Under the pieces are notes generated by a model that was not told the origin of the DNA, searched no databases, and saw only the letters and a list, made by a program, of their open reading frames with translations. From NCBI GenBank assembly GCA_028284585.1, contig JANQRK010000019.1, forward strand, positions 54,161 through 118,160: a DNA stretch of 64,000 nt. The letters are read 5' to 3'. Positions 44,601 to 53,031 of the stretch are shown here, piece by piece (positions within the stretch are counted from its first letter, which is position 1; every line of letters starts with the position of its first letter). The DNA comes from Chromatiales bacterium. Lineage in GTDB: Bacteria; Pseudomonadota; Gammaproteobacteria; Chromatiales; Chromatiaceae. The translations under genes and the position numbers were made by a program.

Positions 44601-47600
44601 CGAAAGTCGCCTGCCGGACGCGGATGCAACATCGACATCCGTTCCGGCCACGAGCACGAGCGAATCCGAGGGTGGTACCTCCGAACAGGAGCAACCGCAG
44701 AGTCTCGCTGACCGCTGGATGCAGCCACAAGCACCTGAACCTCCGACGATCACGGCCGCCAGCCTTGCCGGCGAGATGCTGTTCGAGTACGCCACGCGCC
44801 CCATCCTGCAGGTTCATCAGGGCCGTGGGCATACCTACACGATGGAGGTGCCGGAGGGTTACACGCCGGACCGTCGCGATCCCTACGTGAGAACGCTCAG
44901 CATGTCGGATCGCGAGCGCGATCTCGCGCGGGCGCTTATCTTCCATGGCGAGGGCAGTCCCGAGGCGCGTGCCGCTCGCCTGGGCGTCGAGGTACAGCGA
45001 AGCGGCAAGCCGAACATCGTCAATGTCGACCGCGCCCTCGTCGACCCGCGCCTCAACCCGGATTCGCTCGCCGCTATCGAAGATCCCACCGTGCGTCAAC
45101 GCGTTGAAGACAACGCGGAAGCGGATCGCCAACGCATGCTCGCCATCTTCGCCCGCGACTACGGCGGGCTCGACGGCGGCACCTCGACGGAACACACCGA
45201 CATCCTGGTGGGCCAGCTCGAGGCAGCGTTCGGATCGGATACTGCCGGTGCCGAACTCGCTGGCTTGATGGTCCGCGACGAATACCCGTCGCCCCAAACG
45301 GCGGCGAAGGCCGTCGAGTACGCCGTCGAAGGCGCGGGTACCAACAACGAGCTGTACTTCCGCGTCACGGAGCGCATGAACCGTGAAGACTTCCAGACAA
45401 TGCGCGCCCAGTACAAGGAGAACACGGGTCGTGAGATGTACGCCGACCTCGGCCTGTTCGGCCATGGCTGGTTCGGGGACCTGTCCGGCGATGACCGCTT
45501 GCGCGCCGAGCGGGGCACGCTTGGACAACCGCGCAATGACAGGGAACGTGCCGAGGTCGCGGCCTTCGCGATACAACAGCAGCGCGACGAGACTGGCTGG
45601 TTGGGCACCGCGCTGGCATCTGGATCGATGCAGGACGTCATGCTGGACGTTGAAGAAGCAGAACTGAATGCCCTGGTTGGCGGGCCGATCGAATTCGGGC
45701 CCGAGGCTGAACCGATCTGGACCGACACGAGTAACTTCGACGCCAACGACAATTTCACGGGCGACGTCGCCGCATTTCGCGCGACGGCGGAAAGCGCCCA
45801 GCTCTCAGCTCGAAACTACTCGGCCAAAGTCGATTCATACGCCAACTTCGCCGCCACGACGATCGCTGTCATCGGCGCCGTAGTCGCAGCCGTGGTCACC
45901 GTGCTGACAGGCGGTGCGGCGAGCCCGTTGCTACTCGCGTCGATCGCGCTGATAACGGGGCTGACCGCGATGGGCGTGCAGCATGCCATCAAGGGCGGCC
46001 GGTACGGCTGGGAGCAAGCCGTAACCGATCTCGGCATGACTGCCGTCCAGGCCTTGACTGCCGGCGTGGGGCAGGGCCTTGCGCTCGCATCGCGCGGCGG
46101 CATGGCCGGGCTGCAGGCAGGCATGAAGGCCGGCCTGAGCATGAGCGCGGCGCGCGAACTGGCACGCGGCGGGTTGCTCGGGCAAATGGGACGTCTGTCG
46201 GGCAGCGCGTTCATGGACAAATTGCTGATCGGCATGGGAACCGGCGCGCTGGGATCCGTGGGCGGCGCCGCGCTCGACGAACAGACTTACGCGGGCGGCA
46301 AAGGTGTCGAGAACCTGTTCGCCGCCGCATTCCGCGGCATGCTGAGCGGCGGCGTCACGGCCGGCGTGTCCAATGCCATCGAGGACGTCCCGCTGGGTCG
46401 GCTGTCGAAACTGGTTGGTGACAGGACGCTCGGCGATGCCATCGGCAGCACGACCAACGTGCTCGGTCGCGGCGTCGGCAAAGGCGTCAGCTCGGGGCTC
46501 GGTGCGTTCGCAGGCCGGGCCGCCGAACTCGGCTTCGAATCGTCGCGAGGCACTTACCAGGGCGATGCCGGCGACATCTTCGTGGAATCGGCCAAGGCCG
46601 GCGGCATGTCGCTGCTGCAAGGCGTCGGCGAAGGCGCCGCGGAAGCGCGGGCGCAGGCGATCTTCAACGCACGCTACGGCGGCAAGTCGCCGGTCGACAC
46701 CGAGCTGGAACTGGCGCGGGAGGCCGACGCAGCGGAGGCACGCCAGGCGCAGATTGACGCCGAGGCAGAAAGCCGAGCGCGAGCGCCCGATGCCGACGAG
46801 GCAGAACGACCTGGCGGCCCGATGCCCGACGATGACACCGCCCGACCGACCCCGGACGCCGAACTCGACGCAGCAGGGCGCCGTCCCGAGGACATGGAAG
46901 GCCCGGAGCGTATGCCAGCCGATGCGGATGCCGAGCAGCGCCGACGCGCCGAACTGGACGAGGCGCAACAGGCTCGACGCGACCAGGAGATGGGCGAGAT
47001 CGAAAGCGAAGCCGGCAGTCGCGCCTTCACAGACGATGCCGACGTTATCGATCTCGACCAGGCGCGGCAGGCACTGGCCGAGATTGCACGAGCCCCCGAC
47101 ACCGAGGATGCGGCTGCCCCGGCCAAAGCCGGTGCCGCAGCGGAAATCGAACGCTCGCAGATGACCCTGCTCGCCGACCCGATCGAAATACAGCCGGGTA
47201 TGTTGCGCGACGCAGCTGGCGACGCCGTCGGCCGGGTCCGATCGCTGGCGGGTACGGAGATATCGACAGGCGGCGACGGCGAGCTTCGCGTTCAACTGAC
47301 CCGGGCCGACGGCAGCGAAATCAGCGTCAAAGTCGAATTCGGGGATACCACGGGCGGCGACGTAGCGAGTTTCCGCCTCGCCGACCCCGGCGACGACGTG
47401 CAATTCGTCGTCACGCTGTCGAATCGCGCGCATCCGGAGGTACATGCACGCGCCATCGGCCACGAGCTCGCCGAAATTCGCGTCCATGGCATCAAGGGTG
47501 CGGCCGCAGAAAGCGACCTCCTTACGACGACGGTGCGGCCGGGCGACGACGCACGGCTTTCGGCACATGACGTTGGCCGCCTCGCCGAACTCGATGTGCT

Positions 47601-49947
47601 GTCCGCAGAATTGGCCGCGGCGCGGGCAATTCCCGACGACGCAGCCGACCCGGTCGCGCGTCGCCGCAAATCCGATACGGTGCGCCGGCTCGAAAGCGAA
47701 ATCGATACGCTCGGTCGGCACCTTGGGCTCACGCACGACAACGATCAGGATATCCGCCTGCGGTCGGCGCTGACCGCGCTTCGGGAAGATTCTCCGGCGG
47801 CCGCCATGGTTGGCGAGGCCCGGGAGCGATCCAACGTGCTCGGTAGGGCACGGGCAATCGATGCCGAGACACGCCTGACCGCAGCGGACCTCGTGAAGCT
47901 TGGCGAACTGGACCGATTGGCCGACGCGATGGAAACGGCGCAGTCTTCCGATGACCGGAAAGCTCGCATCAAGGCAAGACGGGAACTCGAAGATGCCCTG
48001 GATGGCCTTGGGCTGAACGATTCCGACTCGGCCTCTGAGCAGCGCGTGCGGCTTGCAATGGAAGCTTTGGGCGAGGATTCACCGGCCGCCCGTGTGCTGT
48101 CGCAGTCCGATCGACGCACGCGCAGAACGCACCTTAACGACGCACTGCGACCGGGACTCACGCCTGACGATGCGACCGTACTTTCGAGCCGCGACATAGA
48201 AAACATTGGTGAGCTTACCGACGCGTTGCGCGCGTTGCGCAGTGCAGAGTCGCCTCCACCGGCCCCAGCGGAAATGATTGAGAGTCGGCGGCATCGTGCC
48301 GAGGCCCAGGCCGCCGAAATGGGCCTCGTTTTTGGTGACGAAGCCGCGACGGCACGTGCCCGGTTCCTCGAAACGAGATTGCCGGAGAGCGACTTGCCAC
48401 TCGTATCCACGCTCGAAACGGTCCGCGATTCCGCACAACGCTCCGCACTACTCAAGCCGCGCAGTGGAGCCATCGAAGACCTGCCCCTCCTGGCGGCGCA
48501 AATCGCCGAGGCGAGGGCCATGGGGGACATGGAGCTGGTATCCCGCCTGATCGAAATCGCCGGCCTGCACATCGAGCAAGCCGGGATGTTTGACCCGAAC
48601 GATGCCGTGCAACAGGGGGCCAATGATCATATCGCGAGAGTCATTCGCGACAACGAAGGCGGACTGCAGGACAACGGTGACGCGGCCCATCACCTGGCCG
48701 TCGATGCGAGCAGGCGACACCGTCAGCGATTGCGGGCTCAGTCGATCGAACAGGAACTCGATTCCTTGCGCGTGAGCATCGACGAGGTTGTCCGACAAAT
48801 TCCCGCAGCCGAGGACGGCGACACGCGAACGCGGTTGCAGGAGGACCGGGAGGCACTCGTACTACGTCAGGAAAGGCTCCAGGCGGAACTCGCCGAGGCG
48901 CAGCGCATCGCGTTTCGTCCGCCGGACACAACTGAAGCAGACGCACGAGCTGCGGTCGGTGACCCCACGTTTCGCACGAGGCCGCTGATGCGGCACGTTC
49001 CTGAGTTTGCGGGCAGTGCAGAGCAAATCAGACTCACGCGCCAACGTTATGGCGATTCGCCGATGTTCCAGTCGTGGGACCGCTTCAAGCAGCTCTACCA
49101 GGAGCTGCACCCGAGCGTTCACGCCACGTCGGTGCGCAGCAACACCCACCGAGACAGTACCGACGTCATCGATGCGCTCGTGCAGGAGCGCCTGTTCGGC
49201 TACTGGCGGAGCGGTCGCTACGTCACCGAGGACGCGCCGCTCGGACGATCGCTTCCGGATCTGACGTTCATTCCTGCCGGGAAGGGCGATCCGGTGGATT
49301 TCACGGACCCGGCCACGGGTGCAAGGGCAACCCTCGATACGTCGACGGATCCGCTGACGATCAAGAACGAGCCCGACATGACGCCGAACCAGGCAGCCGC
49401 CGAACGTCGAAACCTGATGCATCAGCGCAATATCAAACAGGCCCATCTCGACCTGGAAACCGACCCGGCGAAACAGGCGCAGCTGCGCACGGAGGTGAAC
49501 GAACTCGCGCAACGGATTCGCAACATATCCGAAAGCCTGGGCGAGGCAGCAGGCGTTCGGTTTGCGGCAACCCTGGATGGCGGGTCGACACCACCCATCG
49601 TCGACCAGGGCCAGGGGACGACCGACGTCGTCCACATCGATCCCGTATCGGGACGAGTCAGCGTGATAGAGTGCAAAGGCGGTACATCTCAATTGGGGTC
49701 GAGAATTGCCGAGGTTGACGGACGCAGAGTACGCGCGGAACAGACGACGCCCGAATACATCCGCAGCCTGGCGAACGATATGTTGGGCAATCCGGATACC
49801 GAAGCGACGGGCAGAGCGATACTTCACGCTCTCGAGAATGATCCACCCGGCATTGACTCCTACGTCGTCCGCCAGCCCTACGACAGCAACGGTAACCTCG
49901 GTCCGATCGAAGTAACCAAGTATCCGGTGACACGCAGTGGCAGGTGA
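41653..49947 (+). CDS. Giant putative eCIS cargo toxin with C-terminal PD-(D/E)XK-like nuclease
   Basis: A 2764-residue protein, by far the largest here, ATGA-coupled to the loader ATPase. Layout: disordered, charged leader (1-145); long helical region (190-700); two regions with weak annexin-like repeats (about 735-900 and 1150-1290, for example GAGTNNELYFRV); a hydrophobic pair of helices (about 1399-1445, TTIAVIGAVVAAVVTVLTGG) followed by a Gly/Ala-rich stretch to 1670, as in membrane-translocating toxins. A charged linker and helical part lead to the C-terminus. There D2658 (TDVVHID) and E2673-C-K2675 (VIECKGG), then LGSR and EQTTPEYIRSLANDML, fit a restriction-endonuclease-type toxin. 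HELAE near 1937 is not a zinc-protease motif. Nuclease activity is predicted, not shown. Confidence 0.7.
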   Translation: MTGPSTARRSRPSRTAVSGTRNTDTTSSNPESSTSTESSEQAQFGNAAVVRANTSSNERTIRPTAEDSNERDSDSDDEQRARDGPEADASDETRRAEDERRDRRRQGAEAEEQVAESAAAPETAQQRRLRRARRELRAPEPPEIPARLPMIQMMPLAILNWQPVVSIFQAPRAPDFRRLSRGWSSNDPAGAAGVQRDASNAYASITSAARRHHDGAAMDATFALQSIASTYQSVSNRLQGEFLRTDFETELIYGQSLARVEAGASAADLVILQNYIAAKGALGGAAKSAKDAIQANKDDSERQIAEILSGLREGFVTPLTRARSNCRERSRFARRKLREWKENKATNFPMDTDDLSVAIQNEAKRAIVPGLADDALEALQESTTNIVNRFTTNITAVRTDIKARVAPSLRAYTATMVEEGDEDVDEAFNKAFGNLKRQANQAREAIAESYAQIVAQLAQLRNAERERLQMLMQHTLEATHAEASAAVDLVTSTTESAMPHYSGATEQYADSISEAARQSAASLSNIAGTGAEDIRTTIAGAHDLQQSQLDMAASGNANSLHTREIQVRTELAALIASASQNLQGTVTTGTADMMTSAEAMTKGLDALSAGVTAAAQQWLRPLSEAFKDFLDGVKDDLDDGKPAFLQRVGEAESDFLSYATRQATPAQLFARQLLSAATAAMQRARDTRSNLVASLDDGVIDVVNERGVGNALRGLTARQGRWVRQNWPFSSSRWPPTIPEGLERRIYEDITGTEEYTLTGHLAFALGPGSDDYNAAINYLSGNTAAGARYELEASVHWYNDEEERIENIQKSLTQEQLRQLRGMDEYQQGTRDRLRGALDGTDLNVYDALEVGDHARAEAHRMLDSLNTARDQHEIDKTNDILGEYSTATTWGGESVSGAERRAAVHLALAEIRGTSREELEARAAEQNREREAAARQQAEAREQQARDAPAPPSGPTSDENIQRCVEPPAETGNATIEPQQLESRLPDADATSTSVPATSTSESEGGTSEQEQPQSLADRWMQPQAPEPPTITAASLAGEMLFEYATRPILQVHQGRGHTYTMEVPEGYTPDRRDPYVRTLSMSDRERDLARALIFHGEGSPEARAARLGVEVQRSGKPNIVNVDRALVDPRLNPDSLAAIEDPTVRQRVEDNAEADRQRMLAIFARDYGGLDGGTSTEHTDILVGQLEAAFGSDTAGAELAGLMVRDEYPSPQTAAKAVEYAVEGAGTNNELYFRVTERMNREDFQTMRAQYKENTGREMYADLGLFGHGWFGDLSGDDRLRAERGTLGQPRNDRERAEVAAFAIQQQRDETGWLGTALASGSMQDVMLDVEEAELNALVGGPIEFGPEAEPIWTDTSNFDANDNFTGDVAAFRATAESAQLSARNYSAKVDSYANFAATTIAVIGAVVAAVVTVLTGGAASPLLLASIALITGLTAMGVQHAIKGGRYGWEQAVTDLGMTAVQALTAGVGQGLALASRGGMAGLQAGMKAGLSMSAARELARGGLLGQMGRLSGSAFMDKLLIGMGTGALGSVGGAALDEQTYAGGKGVENLFAAAFRGMLSGGVTAGVSNAIEDVPLGRLSKLVGDRTLGDAIGSTTNVLGRGVGKGVSSGLGAFAGRAAELGFESSRGTYQGDAGDIFVESAKAGGMSLLQGVGEGAAEARAQAIFNARYGGKSPVDTELELAREADAAEARQAQIDAEAESRARAPDADEAERPGGPMPDDDTARPTPDAELDAAGRRPEDMEGPERMPADADAEQRRRAELDEAQQARRDQEMGEIESEAGSRAFTDDADVIDLDQARQALAEIARAPDTEDAAAPAKAGAAAEIERSQMTLLADPIEIQPGMLRDAAGDAVGRVRSLAGTEISTGGDGELRVQLTRADGSEISVKVEFGDTTGGDVASFRLADPGDDVQFVVTLSNRAHPEVHARAIGHELAEIRVHGIKGAAAESDLLTTTVRPGDDARLSAHDVGRLAELDVLSAELAAARAIPDDAADPVARRRKSDTVRRLESEIDTLGRHLGLTHDNDQDIRLRSALTALREDSPAAAMVGEARERSNVLGRARAIDAETRLTAADLVKLGELDRLADAMETAQSSDDRKARIKARRELEDALDGLGLNDSDSASEQRVRLAMEALGEDSPAARVLSQSDRRTRRTHLNDALRPGLTPDDATVLSSRDIENIGELTDALRALRSAESPPPAPAEMIESRRHRAEAQAAEMGLVFGDEAATARARFLETRLPESDLPLVSTLETVRDSAQRSALLKPRSGAIEDLPLLAAQIAEARAMGDMELVSRLIEIAGLHIEQAGMFDPNDAVQQGANDHIARVIRDNEGGLQDNGDAAHHLAVDASRRHRQRLRAQSIEQELDSLRVSIDEVVRQIPAAEDGDTRTRLQEDREALVLRQERLQAELAEAQRIAFRPPDTTEADARAAVGDPTFRTRPLMRHVPEFAGSAEQIRLTRQRYGDSPMFQSWDRFKQLYQELHPSVHATSVRSNTHRDSTDVIDALVQERLFGYWRSGRYVTEDAPLGRSLPDLTFIPAGKGDPVDFTDPATGARATLDTSTDPLTIKNEPDMTPNQAAAERRNLMHQRNIKQAHLDLETDPAKQAQLRTEVNELAQRIRNISESLGEAAGVRFAATLDGGSTPPIVDQGQGTTDVVHIDPVSGRVSVIECKGGTSQLGSRIAEVDGRRVRAEQTTPEYIRSLANDMLGNPDTEATGRAILHALENDPPGIDSYVVRQPYDSNGNLGPIEVTKYPVTRSGR

Positions 49948-51847
49948 CACAACGTACAAGTCGATCCTCGAAATGCGAGGTATTGCGCCGGACAAACTGG
50001 ACGGCCGTGTCAGGTATTGCGTCGAGGAGTCGGATCAGTTTGCAGGCCGCACGCCGGACGCGGGTAATGCAAAGTTAATCTTGTCCAACGCACTGGAGCG
50101 AGCACGGCTGGCGAATGCGCGCGGCGAGGTCGATACGATTCGCGAATCACTGGCGGCCGCGGCGGCTGCAGCGGCGGCCATGGCGCTGCGGACGAAATTG
50201 CCCGATGGCGTCGTAACCCTGAAAGCGCAGGACGGCGAAACGCACGAGTTTCCACCTGGGCCCTCAGGTGCGACACCGCCCGCGTGGATGGACGGTTTGT
50301 GTGCTGCACTGGCCGTGTGCGACGCGACGGCCATCGAAATTCTCGCGCACCCTGCGTTGTTGCCGGTCATATCGGCGCAGGCAGCACGCGAAGAAGCGAC
50401 CGTGGGCACCGAACCGCTCTGGGAACCGTACATGCACGCATTTGTTGCGCTGGTTCGAAACGACCCGGCAGCGGCGAAGCATGCGCGGCTCGCCATCAAT
50501 GCGATGCAGGGCGGATCCACGGGAGTGCTGGATCGGGCATCGTTGCTCGCCGTCGACCGGTGGGTGTGCGAGCTCATCGCGGTGCTTGCCACAGGGAAAA
50601 CAGATGCCTGGAATCCTGGCGTGGGTAAAGCCATCGAGGCCTTTCATGCAAGTTTTGCTGACGAATCGAGTGCGTCGCTCACGACCGGGTACCTGCCATT
50701 GGGCGTGATCGGTCTGTGCGCGCTCGCGTTCGACCGTGGATTCGGCTCGCCCGACGACACACCTTATATACCAGCGGCAATTGTTGCCGAGAAACCCGGC
50801 GAAGGCGGCCCGTCAATCGAAATCCACATTGGCAATCGCGACGTGCTCGGCGCCGACGAAGCACACTGGTACTTGGACCTGCAGGGATTCGCGCGCGAGG
50901 GGAGGGCACATCGACTTCAGGATGCGAACGGCGCGTTGCAGGCTGTTTACGACTTGCCCGCTGCCAATGGGTTGCCCGCCACGCAGACACGGTTTTCGAT
51001 CGTCGATCGCGTTGAGGACGCGACAGACCTGGCCCTCGATGCCGGCGAGCTGGTGTTCCTTGCCGAAGCCTTTGCCAAGGAATGTAATCCCGATTCCACG
51101 CTTCCCATCGCTCAGCGGCGAGAATTGCTCAGCGACGCGGTCGCATGCATGGATGCCGCCGTGATTCGGTTGCCGGCAGATGGTAGCGTGCTGGATCGGT
51201 CGGCGGTAACGAGCGAATGTGGTCGGCAGGTGTACGACGCCGAGCCGGACCGGTTTCGACGAACCAGGCTCGCGGCTTACACGAGTGGTTTGGAAAAAGT
51301 CCTGGAGGCGTACGATGGGACGCTGGCGGAGCAGGGCGGCTCTCTGAACGGAAGGGGAATACAACCGATGTGCAGTGACGACGATGCACGTGCGACCGCA
51401 CTCGCCTTGAGTGCCGTCGTTCGTGCCGAAGCACTCATTGTAATAGAGGCGCTGGCAACCGACTTCGATGGCGAGGTCCTGGCGACCCTGAAGCCTCGCG
51501 ACGATGACTATCTAAAGGTCTTTGCCGCAGGTGCCGCCGAGCGTGCAAAAGAAGCCTACGAACGGCTCTGGTCGCAGCGTTTGAACATGGACTTCCCGAC
51601 GTCGTCGCATTCGGAGATCAAATGCGACGTGGCGCCAGCCGGCATGTTCGCGGATCGCAACGAACTGTCACACGCGTTTCCAGGTGGCTATCTGGCGATA
51701 GCCGACAAACTGGAAGCGCATCGGGTGTGGGTGGCGTGGCAATACCACCGGCCCGGTGAGTCGGCAGGATTGGCGTATGACGGCCTCGTCTGGATCGACG
51801 ATCACTGGAGCTGGTTTCCGAAGCCGTACCGTTACCTGGCGGGATAA
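49937..51847 (+). CDS. Immunity protein of the Imm49 type (putative)
   Basis: GTG start at 49937 inside the end of the toxin gene (11-bp overlap), the usual layout for immunity genes. Residues about 45-270 resemble the Imm49 family: AWMDGLCAALAVCDATAIEIL, PLWEPYMHAFVALVRND, AIEAFHASFADE, and TGYLPLGVIGLCALAFDRGF followed by YIPAAIV. The 636-residue length is more than twice the usual Imm49 size. The C-terminal 330 residues are of unknown family, with Trp-rich ends (VWVAWQYHRP, WIDDHWSWFPKPYRYL). It would neutralise the neighbouring nuclease in the producing cell. The family match is by eye; the pairing is supported by the overlap. Confidence 0.6.
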   Translation: MAGDTTYKSILEMRGIAPDKLDGRVRYCVEESDQFAGRTPDAGNAKLILSNALERARLANARGEVDTIRESLAAAAAAAAAMALRTKLPDGVVTLKAQDGETHEFPPGPSGATPPAWMDGLCAALAVCDATAIEILAHPALLPVISAQAAREEATVGTEPLWEPYMHAFVALVRNDPAAAKHARLAINAMQGGSTGVLDRASLLAVDRWVCELIAVLATGKTDAWNPGVGKAIEAFHASFADESSASLTTGYLPLGVIGLCALAFDRGFGSPDDTPYIPAAIVAEKPGEGGPSIEIHIGNRDVLGADEAHWYLDLQGFAREGRAHRLQDANGALQAVYDLPAANGLPATQTRFSIVDRVEDATDLALDAGELVFLAEAFAKECNPDSTLPIAQRRELLSDAVACMDAAVIRLPADGSVLDRSAVTSECGRQVYDAEPDRFRRTRLAAYTSGLEKVLEAYDGTLAEQGGSLNGRGIQPMCSDDDARATALALSAVVRAEALIVIEALATDFDGEVLATLKPRDDDYLKVFAAGAAERAKEAYERLWSQRLNMDFPTSSHSEIKCDVAPAGMFADRNELSHAFPGGYLAIADKLEAHRVWVAWQYHRPGESAGLAYDGLVWIDDHWSWFPKPYRYLAG

Positions 51848-51877
51848 GTCGGTAGCGGCTGCGACGATATCGGGCGT

Positions 51878-52873
51878 TTAGCCGGAACGGTATTGCTGCG
51901 GGTCGATTTTGTGCCGTCGCATCAACTCGAAGAATGCGCGCCGCGGCTTGCCGCTGTCGCGGGCTGCCTGGCTGACGTTTCCCTTCGAGCGCGTGAGCGC
52001 ATTGTCGAGATACTTGCGTTCGAACTCGGCGACGAGGTCGCGCTTCGCTTCCTTGAGCGGACGGCCGAAATCGAAGCCGTTGCCGGGCGATTCTTCCCCA
52101 GGCGGGTCGTCCTCATCCCAGCACAACAGCGGCAACTCGTCGGCGAGCACGGGGTGATCCGGCTGCATCAATGTCAGGTATCGAATGCAGTTCAGGAGCT
52201 CGCGTATGTTGCCGGGCCAGCTGTAGCTCATGAGCTTGTCAATTGCGTCTTTAGTGAACTTAATGGGCTCGAGGTTGTAGTCATCGGCGACGCGACGCAC
52301 GAAGTGCATGGTGAGCATTGCGGTATCGTCGGGGCGATCGCGCAAGGGTGGGATACAAACCGGAAACACCCTCAACCGAAAATACAGATCGCTTCGAAAG
52401 CTGCCTTCCTGAACGGCATCTTCCAGGTCCCGGTTCGTCGCTGAGATTAATCTGACGTTCGCCTTCCGCAATACGGTTTCGCCCACTCGGCGGAACTTTT
52501 TATCCTGCAGGAAGCGCAAAAGTTTGACCTGGGAGGGTAGATCGACAGCGTCAATTTCGTCGAGGAACAAGGTTCCTTTGTCTGCAGCGTTGATGAGCCC
52601 GTCTTTCTTTTCGTTCGCGCCAGTATAGGCGCCGCGCGAATGGCCGAAAAGCTCGTTACTTAGAAGATCACCACCCAGCGTGCCGCAGTTGACGGGCACA
52701 AAGGGCGAGTCGAATCTTGGGCTTCTGACATGGATATAGCTCGCGTACAGTTCCTTGCCGACCCCGGTTGGGCCAGTGATAAGAACTTCGGCGTCAGTAG
52801 CAGCAACCTTGCTCAGGCATTCCAGCAATGACATATGTGCCGCGCTGCAACCTAAGAGCATCGCGTTTTCCAT
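51878..52873 (-). CDS. Sigma-54-dependent activator without sensory domain
   Basis: The 331-residue protein consists of a sigma-54-interacting AAA+ domain and a Fis-type helix-turn-helix only. Walker A is GPTGVGKE (34-41). The sigma-54 contact loop reads GAYTGA at 81-86 instead of GAFTGA, a known tolerated variant. Walker B is TLFLDEID (101-108), and the arginine region is NIRELLNCIRYL. The HTH is residues about 285-325 (ALTRSKGNVSQAARDSGKPRRAFFELMRRH). There is no receiver, GAF or PAS domain. It starts after GGGAGCTCGGAG and faces the operon end, 30 bp from the immunity gene. It is the obvious activator of the promoter at 16729-16744, possibly controlled by abundance or a partner protein. 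Confidence 0.88.
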   Translation of the reverse strand: MENAMLLGCSAAHMSLLECLSKVAATDAEVLITGPTGVGKELYASYIHVRSPRFDSPFVPVNCGTLGGDLLSNELFGHSRGAYTGANEKKDGLINAADKGTLFLDEIDAVDLPSQVKLLRFLQDKKFRRVGETVLRKANVRLISATNRDLEDAVQEGSFRSDLYFRLRVFPVCIPPLRDRPDDTAMLTMHFVRRVADDYNLEPIKFTKDAIDKLMSYSWPGNIRELLNCIRYLTLMQPDHPVLADELPLLCWDEDDPPGEESPGNGFDFGRPLKEAKRDLVAEFERKYLDNALTRSKGNVSQAARDSGKPRRAFFELMRRHKIDPQQYRSG

Positions 52874-53031
52874 CTCCGAGCTCCCGTCGAAATAGGCGTA
52901 GACCCAACACCCTCGTTACCAGCCGCCATCTCGTGCGCGAGCAGTTAGCGTACGATTTTTCCGTTTTCTGAGGCGACCCCTGGAAACAACGGAAGGGGAG
53001 TAGCGCCCCGTCGGCTGATTGGCGTTTTTCG

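Noticed and set aside
47440..47490. HELAE in the cargo protein as a zinc-protease motif
   Set aside because: The second histidine of HExxH is replaced by Glu and no third ligand was found, so a metalloprotease is not supported.
45931..47736. 601-residue minus-strand frame within the giant toxin gene
   Set aside because: It is antisense to the toxin; no start signal and no family resemblance.
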